The position numbers and the translations under genes were made by a program. A stretch of DNA of 64,000 nt from Prosapia bicincta (taxonomy: Eukaryota > Arthropoda > Insecta > Hemiptera > Cercopidae): assembly GCA_036971475.1 (NCBI GenBank), contig JBAIZL010000006.1, positions 62,186,898 to 62,250,897 of the forward strand, read 5' to 3'. Positions 45,195 through 64,000 of the stretch are shown in pieces. The number at the start of each line of letters is the position of its first letter. Position 1 is the stretch's first letter. Under the pieces are notes generated by a model. The model searched no databases, was not told the DNA's origin, and saw only the letters and a list, made by a program, of their open reading frames with translations.

Positions 45195-45895
45195 CTACTG
45201 GTAAATATGGGCGCCCATATGGGAGTTTGTAGAGGGGCGGGGTAAAAGGCATTGCATACTAAAATTGGAGCAACTAGAATATTAAAGTGTTAAACTTGTT
45301 TAACCTAGTAGTCGTACTACTTACAAAGCAGGCTACTAGGCTACGGTGCTTAATATATAAATAAAAATTAACACATAACCTAATTACTCATACTTTTTAA
45401 TAAAAAAAACAATATGTAACTATTCATGTAAAACACACACTTTTTTTGCATATAAATATTTTAGTAATATCCTACAATTCACCAACTTTTAAAATAATTT
45501 TCATAAAACATCCACTGGTCTTACAATAAAAATATTGAAAAGAACCCCAATACCACAAAAATAATCAAAAATAACAAATAAAACAAGTTACTTAAGATTA
45601 AACCCTTATGTACATTTCGATGACCATGTCATCATCATCAGAGGGTCTTGTTACAAAACACAATCTAGCACACTTAAGTAACTTGTTTTATTTGTTATTT
45701 TTGATTATTTTTGTGGTATTGGGGTTCTTTTCAATATTTTTATTGTAATATATTGTACCACTGTGCTCTTGATATTGTGTATCCACTGGTCTGTATATGA
45801 CGTTTGGATATTTATTTTGTTTTTCAAAGCTTAGGGTAAAGTAACGGGGCCTCGGCCCCTCTTGGCCTCGGTTATGGGCCCATAGCTGGTAAAAC
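45195..45895 (+). repeat. Dispersed repeat family B, copy 2, interrupted
   Basis: GGGCGCCCATATGGGAG to GGTTATGGGCCCATAGCTGG; collinear with 13990-14425 except for the 259-bp insertion at 45522-45780. Confidence 0.7.
45522..45780. mobile_element. Foldback insertion with 12-bp TSD and hammerhead-like core
   Basis: ATCCACTGGTCT occurs at 45510-45521 and 45781-45792; repeat B copy 1 has this site once, so the insertion is certain. Arms of about 74 bp are perfectly complementary (TACAATAAAAATATTGAAAA ... TTTTCAATATTTTTATTGTA), with a 30-bp tail on the right only. The minus strand of the loop (45646 to 45602) reads ACCCT-CTGATGA-T-GATGAC/GTCATC-GAAATGTACATA-AGGGT, with pairing ACCCT/AGGGT. Confidence 0.8.
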
Positions 45896-46009
45896 CATAA
45901 GACCTTGAAATTAAGGATTTGTTTTGAAGAAAAAAATGAAGATTTTTGTAAATCTTTCTTAAATGCCGATTTTAATTTAGTTTTAACGACCATATGCCTA
46001 ATACGTTTC
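45896..46009. other. Intergenic, nothing recognised
   Basis: Short linking sequence with no feature. Confidence 0.3.
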
Positions 46010-46014
46010 CATTT

Positions 46015-46125
46015 TATTAAATAAAAACTCCGTTGATGTGTGAGTCAAAGGAATCTGATTTATTAAAAATTTGGCACAAATTTGGGTTGATGCGTGACAT
46101 CAACCGAGTTTTTATTTAACAAAAT
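46015..46125. repeat. Small foldback
   Basis: TTAAATAAAAACTCCGTTGATG and CATCAACCGAGTTTTTATTTAA form inverted arms with GTGTGAGTCAAAGGAATCTG between; related to the 18.2/22.5 kb termini (TTGATTCRTGAGTCAAG). Confidence 0.6.
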
Positions 46126-47454
46126 TATGTGAGTGTACACCTCATCTGGTTTCCATTTTGTTTGCGGTTTCCTTTTTGCATTTTATATACACAAAATTCA
46201 GTAAAACGTGTTAGTTTTGTGAAGATAAAAATACTTAATTTTTTTGCTTAACTGACCATTACGTTTCTTCTTTTCAGGCGCATCCCAGTAAGAGAGATGT
46301 TTGCTCCTATGTTCTAGTCTTAGATAAAGGAATGTTACACTCAAAGTGTCCTTTATAATAAATATTATGATAGATACTAATTTCGTCAACGGTGATAATC
46401 GAGGCGTGCGCGGTGAAGACCCCTCCTAAGCGATGACGGGCCTTCGCGTGCGCTTAAAGTTACTTTAGAAATAGAAGTGACTTCTTTAACTGTTATTAGG
46501 GTTCGACACAATCTAACCACTGAAAACAAACAAAATATTATAATCGAAAAATGTTATAATCGAAAAATATTTTGTCAATATCATATTCTTGGTTGTGAAT
46601 ATTTTGGCTTCTTATCATTTATGCTTGATTGATAACAAATTTTGGTAACGAAGATTATAATAAATTTAATTCATACTCGGAACCTCTTAGACCTTAGCAC
46701 TACTAAATTCTAACGCGCTAAAAGTACCCCGCCTAACCTCCAAAGCGAGGAAGCACAGACAGTAGCTCGTTCTTCTTGTCCAACGCTACGACTATAGACG
46801 ACCTGAATCTTCTAGACGGCCAAAATCATAAAATATGTGCGTTTATACAGGTGATATATTCTCATTCCCCTGAATATATATTGCATACACGGTTTACAGA
46901 TATCAGTAAGTATTTGATCCCTGAGAATGCTACGAGACATTTTTGAGACAGATGCTACATATAAGGTATTTTTAAATTCTACAGGATTTGCTTATTACGG
47001 CTTTTAAAATAGTTTCTTGTCTCTCCAATGGAAAATCGTAATGCTTGTCATTAATGATGTGTATAAGTAGTAATGACGTGTGGAGGGGACAGACTAACCA
47101 TTTAGTGACGTCACTGACTGGTGATCGACGCTTCACTCTATGACTGTCTTGGGAAACAGGGATGAGCTTTACAATGGAGAAGTATCGTTACTGGCCGGCT
47201 AATTAGGTCACTATGCAATTTTCCTCTTTTCCCACCACACCTCCCAGAGACAAAGTTTATAGTGGTAGACAAAAATAAAAACAACACATAGATTGATACT
47301 ATTGTACATTCAACTTATATTTACGTATATTTCAAAGTTCTTAAGACATAGGATTTTTAGAAACTGGCAATTTAACATGACCCTTAATACGGTTAATCTT
47401 AATTAAAACGAAAACATATTTTTTAATATCTCTCTGATAAAACAATGTATATTT
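46126..47454. other. Intergenic; isolated CRE palindrome
   Basis: AGTGACGTCACT at 47103-47114 is a 12-bp palindrome with a full CRE. 46680-46840 and 47030-47250 are less AT-rich, but no open frame or element end is seen. Confidence 0.3.
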
Positions 47455-47905
47455 CAATTCCTCCTATTAGTTCACACTCTCCCTATATATCTTTTTCAAA
47501 TTTTCAATCATCATTAAAAAACGTTTTATTAATTCACTCAAGTTCAAATACATGTTTTTAAACTTGTAGTAGATGACAATTGATGTTAATAATATGATGG
47601 TTTTTTTCAAATATTAACTCATTAATTAAGTTTAATGAATTAATTTAATTTGTATATGGGAGAAACACTTTTCACAAAAGGGGCAATGTATGCAATATAC
47701 TTATTTCGTCCCATTTGGGTCTAATATAAGTGATAACATATGATTTCATAAAACAGCTGATTTCATGTAATAGGTTATGTGGTAGAACAGCTATTTTAAA
47801 GTATAGGTTATGTTACTTTGTTTACATTAATTGTAATAATTTAGTAAGAAGTAACTCAAATAGAATGGTCTTTATTGACCTATGTAGGTATTGACTTTAA
47901 AAAAG
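47455..47905 (+). repeat. Dispersed repeat family A, near-complete copy
   Basis: TTCAATTCCTCCTATTAGTT, TATATAT, TTTTCAAATTTTCAATCATC to TATGTAGGTATTGACTTTAA; the best template for the family besides 30435-30905. Confidence 0.75.
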
Positions 47906-48635
47906 TTTTGTTTGTATTTCATGTTTTTTAATATCTCTTTGATTAAAACAGTTTATATTTTTCTATAATTTTTTTTCTATTTTAAATGATCGGTTCAGAT
48001 TTTCTTGTTTATAGCCTCAATATCAAGAGAACAGAACCATATTGGGAAAGATTTAAAAGACGAGTAAAAGTTTGTTTTATATTGTTACTAAATTAGAATA
48101 GTGAAGCTATTTTAGCTTTCTTATATTTTGAGAGATGTCAATGAACCAACAAAAGTGGCGGCCAATAGACGAAGTGCCAATTCACCCTGTCGTCTTTAAA
48201 GTCCCTTTCTCACTTTATTTCAAATATATTCTTTTTACTAGAAAAAAACTTTACTATTTATTTTGATCTTTCCAATAGATGATACATACTTATGTAAAAT
48301 TAGTAATGTGTCTGTCTATAAAGCTAAACGCATGAGAAAAAGGCATTATTTTGTCACGCGTGGTTAATTGATAAACAAGCAGTTACGGTCTCTTGCTGGT
48401 AGAATTGTTGGTGGTCTGAGTCATCAGTTATTAGCATTGCTCAGATGGATAAGATAATCTGTAAATATTTTTGATGCGGTCGTCAATTATTTCCAAACTA
48501 TTTAGAAGTTAACATAAAATTAACTGTCAGAATTTTTAAATGAACATAAAAATCAACTGAAAACTTTAATCAAGTTGTGTCGATAGGTAATGAAAGGTGA
48601 AAATTGTTTTAAACAAAAACTAGTAGTATAAACAA
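47906..48635. other. Intergenic, nothing recognised
   Basis: No supported feature. Confidence 0.35.
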
Positions 48636-48639
48636 AATA

Positions 48640-48895
48640 TTTTTTAAAGTAAATTTCTACTTAGGTCAATAAAGAAAAAATTGATTTGATTTACTTTTCT
48701 AATTAAATAATTACAGTTATTATAAATAAAGTTACATAACCTACGTGTTAAATCAGCTGTTCCACCGCATAACCTATAACATATAATCAGCTGTTTTATG
48801 AAATCATATGTGATCACTTATTTTAGGCCAAATGGGATGAATAACTATATTGCACACGTTGCAACTTTTGTGAAAATTTTTTGGCCCTAATAAAA
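48640..48895 (-). repeat. Dispersed repeat family A, copy
   Basis: AAAGTAAATTTCTACTTAGG to GTGATCACTTATTTTAGGCC; half-length. Confidence 0.65.
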
Positions 48896-49089
48896 TTAAA
48901 ACTAATTAAATAAATTAATGGCAATAATTCTCTACAACGAAAATAAAGGTTGTATTGCAGTGCAGGAAAAATGAGGCTGTGATTAAAGATAAATTTAACA
49001 ATAAGTTAGTTACTTACCAACGAATTCGTTGTTAGGATAATTTTGAAATTTTTTAAAGTAATTTTAAAACAAGTAGTAATATTAAAACA

Positions 49090-49170
49090 AAATTAAAGTC
49101 AATTCCTATTTAAGTCAACAAAGAAAAATTTTATTTGAGTTACTTTTAATTAAATGATTACAACTCATTT
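49090..49170 (-). repeat. Dispersed repeat family A, fragment
   Basis: AAGTCAATTCCTATTTAAGT, CAACAAAGAAAAATTTTATT, then unrelated sequence. Confidence 0.6.
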
Positions 49171-49399
49171 TAAATGATGACGTAAAAGGCTAGGAAGTCA
49201 TTACGAATTCGCATATATACATATTTGCACATATTCATACATAATTACAAAATCAAACTAAAATAGCTTTTAAAGTTTCAGAATTTGTTGTCGTCTTTAA
49301 GGCGATTATCCAGTGTGACTATTTCACCTACAAATGGTAAAATATTGTGAGCGTTCGTTTAATGTAGAGATATAATATCGTTTGGTAGATGATATAGGG

Positions 49400-50536
49400 T
49401 AGCGGTTCTCAACCCTATTTCAGTTGGGCAACCCTTACTAAGTTATTATCATAAATTAATTATACTGCATTAAATTCTAGGCTAAATAAATTTGGAGTAA
49501 CAATAAAGGTAATTCGAAGTGTGCCCTAATATGAGTTACTATATTTTGTGATTACATTTTAGCACTGCATTACAGTTTTAACAGGAAACACGTTCAAAAC
49601 TAAAAACTTAAAATTCAACTTGTCTATTAGTTTTGTTATTTATATAACAATGTTGATGAGAAAATGGAAACACTTTAGGCCTAGTTACATATTTACCTGC
49701 ACATTAATGGGTTCCATGTCCTTGTTTTGCTGGACAGTTTTTATGAAGTTCGGCTGGAAAGAAGCTAAGTACAGTCTCATATCTGCGGCTGCATCCAATT
49801 TGTTTCTGTATTTGTTTTTAATAAAGCATAGGATGAAAATGCTCTTTCCACCAATACAGTGGATGAAAAAGGCAACAAAACCTTCCGTGCCAGACATATG
49901 TTCATATTTATCGCTGAAGCCCAACAAAATGTTTATGAGAGGTTTTGTCTTGAAAGATGATTTGAGTTTACTGTCAGTAGACATTTCAATAAGACTTTTG
50001 TTTTTGCGTAATAACTGTCCTGATTGGAAATTCTTTTTGGAAAACGGATTTTGAATACCAGAGAATATCTTCATCAAGCTTTGGAGAATATCTCCCAAAT
50101 GATAATTTTAAATCCCTTCAAGAGATCAGGTATTTTCTGTTTAACATTATTCAAAAGTTGCAATTCATTATCTTTCAATTCAAAGTCTTACAAAGTCTCA
50201 AATACGTCTGTCTGGCTCTGAAGTAAACAAGGCCTCCACAAGTCAATCTTTTCCATCATAGATCTCTGATACTCTGAAGATCGTCATTGAACTTATCTGG
50301 AGGCTCAGATTAATCTTATTGATTTGCAGAAGGATGTCAGATAAGTAAGCTAAACATTGCAGTCAATCGGTGTCATGTAACCTGTATGACAGGGGGGAAA
50401 AGTACCTCGAAAAACACAACTGCAAAACATGGGCTCAAATAATTTATTATGCATATCCGTCATTTCACATTCTCTTTCCCCTAACAACCCGTTGCGAATT
50501 CCCAGAGGTTCGCGTACCCCAGGTTGAGAACCACTG
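49400..50536 (-). mobile_element. hAT element with decayed ZBED/SCAND3-like transposase
   Basis: The ends TAGCGGTTCTCAACCC and GGTTGAGAACCACTG are hAT TIRs, flanked by ATATAGGG and ATGTAGGG (7 of 8 match, an 8-bp TSD). On the minus strand LAYLSDILLQINKINLSLQ (about 50360-50300) and, further on, MSTDSKLKSSFKTKP and KNKYRNKLDAAADMRLYLAS (about 49860-49750) match the C-terminal hAT transposase region shared by ZBED5- and SCAND3-type proteins, with the dimerisation tail. The N-terminal zinc finger and most of the RNase H fold are missing and stops are present, so it is inactive. The 144-codon plus-strand frame at 49620 is its shadow. Confidence 0.8.
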
Positions 50537-50764
50537 ATGTAGGGAATCAAGGAACCAGGTAAAAAAAGAAATTCCCCCCTCACTCTTACCCAAAGTAGAC
50601 CTGCTGTCAAATAGGGAGAGAGGTGCCAACCCTGTAACAAATAAAAAACTTTATTAGAAACTTATTAGAAACCATAAAATATTTGCCGATAATTTTAATA
50701 TGTGTATTTGTGTCTAGACATACACAACTAAAATTTTTGTTTATTCAGTGAAATACAATTAAAA

Positions 50765-51065
50765 CAAGTAATATAAAAACTTTTAAAGTCAATTCCTACT
50801 TAGGTTAACAAAGAAAAAGTTTATTTTAGTTACTTTTTAATAATTAATTACAATTAATATAAATATGAGTACACATATGACAGAATCAGAATATTAAACG
50901 GCAAAATAGAAAGGCAATGATTTATTAAAATTAATTAATTAATATTTGAAAAAACTGTATTAACATCAAGTGTCATCCACTACAAGTTTAAAAGAAAACG
51001 TATTTGAACTTGAGTCCATGAATAAATAGAATTTTAATAACGATTGAAAATTTGAACAAGATATA
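50765..51065 (-). repeat. Dispersed repeat family A, copy
   Basis: AAGTCAATTCCTACTTAGGT to CGATTGAAAATTTGAACAAG followed by a short ATATATAGATATA slot. Confidence 0.7.
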
Positions 51066-51071
51066 TAGATA

Positions 51072-52056
51072 TAGTAAAACTTAGATAATTCGAAGTTGAA
51101 GGGTTCAATAGAAAAATTCGAAATAACCAAAATTTGAGTTATGAAAGTTGGAAAGTACCTCTTCAGTCAAGAGAAAAGCAGGTTTTTGTGTCTATGACGA
51201 TCGTTTCGCTCATAATTGCGGTCATCTTCAGGTATCGCGTCAGCGGTCAATGTATTTTAAAAACGGGCCAAACACGCACATTGAAGACTAATTTGAATAA
51301 GAAAAAACTTATAGCCTAGTGGATTTATAAAAGCTATAATTATTAGCAGTTAAAGGTGACATTAGCATAAAAGTACAGTCAACATTAGCAAGAAAATTAC
51401 ATGTAAACAATATTTACATTATACAGTAAGTTATGGATAGAGTACACACGTAAAAGTTTGACAAAGTATTTTGAAATGTCCAATTGCCTTGCAGAATAAT
51501 TTTTTTTTTAACATTTAGTATATTTAGAGAGTGGAAAACACCGTCACTAACATTGGTTTGTCCTGCGCTGTATCGCCGAGATTCACGTAATCTTAAGAAA
51601 CTTACTTCTAAATCCGAACGTTCGGCACTTTTTTTTTGTTTTTCACTTCCGCTTAAATGTCTTGGTCAGGAAGTTCTCCTACACTTCTACTCGTTCTTCT
51701 AAACTAACATTGTATTCAAAGGTGACGACCGTAGGCACTCCCCACTCGACAGGTGGAGAGGAAATGTCTTAAACCGTTGATTGAGCAGAGCGTCATCGGA
51801 TAACTGATTCTCCCGCCACCGCTTACGCTCCAAACACCATGATCTCGATCCGAACACGGAGAACTCTTGGAAGGCGATCAAAAAGCGCCTGGATTTCTAG
51901 CCCACAGCCAAACAAATAACTTCGAATTATATAAGTTATTAAACTTCGAATTATCCTTAATTATTTTACACAGGTATGAAGCACAACGAACACGGCCAAA
52001 ACCTGGAATTATCGACAATTTCGAATTAAGGACGTTCGAATTACCCACGTTCTACT
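51072..52056. mobile_element. Tigger/pogo-like element remnant with nested Penelope end
   Basis: GTAAAACTTAGATAATTCGAA at 51075 and TTCGAATTACCCACGTTCTACTG (ending about 52056) are imperfect inverted termini, with repeated AATTCGAA words inside both ends, as in pogo/Tigger elements. No transposase frame is recognisable. At 51196-51240 the minus strand reads CTGAAGATGACC...GCGAAACGATCGTC, an inserted Penelope-type core. Confidence 0.5.
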
Positions 52057-52183
52057 GGTGAACAGTTCCCTTGTGTAAAGAGAATATGAACTAATATTAA
52101 GAATTAAAAAAAAAACTATTTCAAAAACTTTAGTAAATAATAATTTTGTGTGTGCCCAAGTTAAAGCTGATGTTTTGTTTCAG

Positions 52184-52201
52184 ATAGATGTACGACCCAG
52201 C
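52184..52201 (+). promoter_or_regulatory. PIMT 5' UTR after acceptor, with a uORF overlapping the start
   Basis: TGTTTTGTTTCAG|ATAGATG is a good acceptor at 52183. A 5-codon uORF starts at 52188 and its TGA (52203-52205) overlaps the first main ATG (52202-52204). Confidence 0.45.

Positions 52202-64000
<11,799 letters not shown>

Noticed and set aside
49620..50054. 144-codon plus-strand frame
   Set aside because: Shadow of the hAT transposase remnant, which reads on the minus strand.
50350..50640. 96-codon minus-strand frame
   Set aside because: Runs through the hAT terminus into flanking DNA; not the transposase frame.

Overview
This window looks like AT-rich, repeat-dense, intron-rich animal DNA, most likely from an insect. 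Supporting signs are GT-AG introns of 1 to 13 kb, an interstitial block of the insect telomere word CCTAA/TTAGG (40349-40378), and remnants of piggyBac, hAT, Tigger-like, I/R1-type LINE and Penelope-like elements. I cannot name the species. A hemipteran-type genome is a guess.

Three host genes can be supported. (1) A five-exon plus-strand gene (12204-31014) encodes a complete 245-residue short-chain dehydrogenase of the L-xylulose reductase (DCXR) type. All splice phases close and the N-S-Y-K catalytic set is present. (2) A minus-strand single coding exon (35414-36475) encodes a type II membrane protein resembling alpha-1,4-galactosyltransferase/Gb3 synthase, but the first Asp of its DXD motif is Ser. 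(3) A plus-strand gene (first coding exon at 52202, five exons seen, continuing past base 64000) encodes a protein-L-isoaspartate O-methyltransferase (PIMT). Unlike the cytosolic enzyme, it starts with a signal peptide and then an array of ten N-glycosylation sequons, partly made of an in-frame 15-bp minisatellite. This apparently secreted, heavily glycosylated PIMT is the most unusual gene here.

Layout. 1-11.2 kb: no host gene; piggyBac pseudogene, a Penelope-like GIY-YIG reading frame, foldback elements and microsatellites. 11.2-31.1 kb: DCXR gene, whose introns hold two minisatellites, several dispersed repeats, a second Penelope-like element and paired inverted element ends. 31.1-34.6 kb: 113-bp tandem repeats, hairpins, a short-TIR element. 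34.6-36.6 kb: hAT with a perfect 8-bp target duplication, then the galactosyltransferase-like gene. 36.6-45 kb: dispersed repeats, a 5'-truncated LINE inside a (TC)n tract, long GT/TA/GA microsatellites. 45-52 kb: candidate 5' UTR exon and NRF-1 site, a nested foldback insertion, a hAT and a Tigger-like remnant. 52-64 kb: the PIMT gene, with a CRE-rich foldback just upstream of exon 3 and a 2-kb hAT in its last visible intron. The window ends exactly on a splice acceptor.

Recurring theme: about fifteen short inverted-repeat units contain a core of the form CTGATGA (or CTGAAGATGA/CTGAATGAG), then a hairpin, then GAAAC followed by a palindrome. This order resembles the hammerhead-ribozyme motifs known from Penelope-like elements. 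Four of these insertions or their relatives carry perfect or near-perfect target duplications of 12-15 bp. The three host genes show no sign of working in one pathway.
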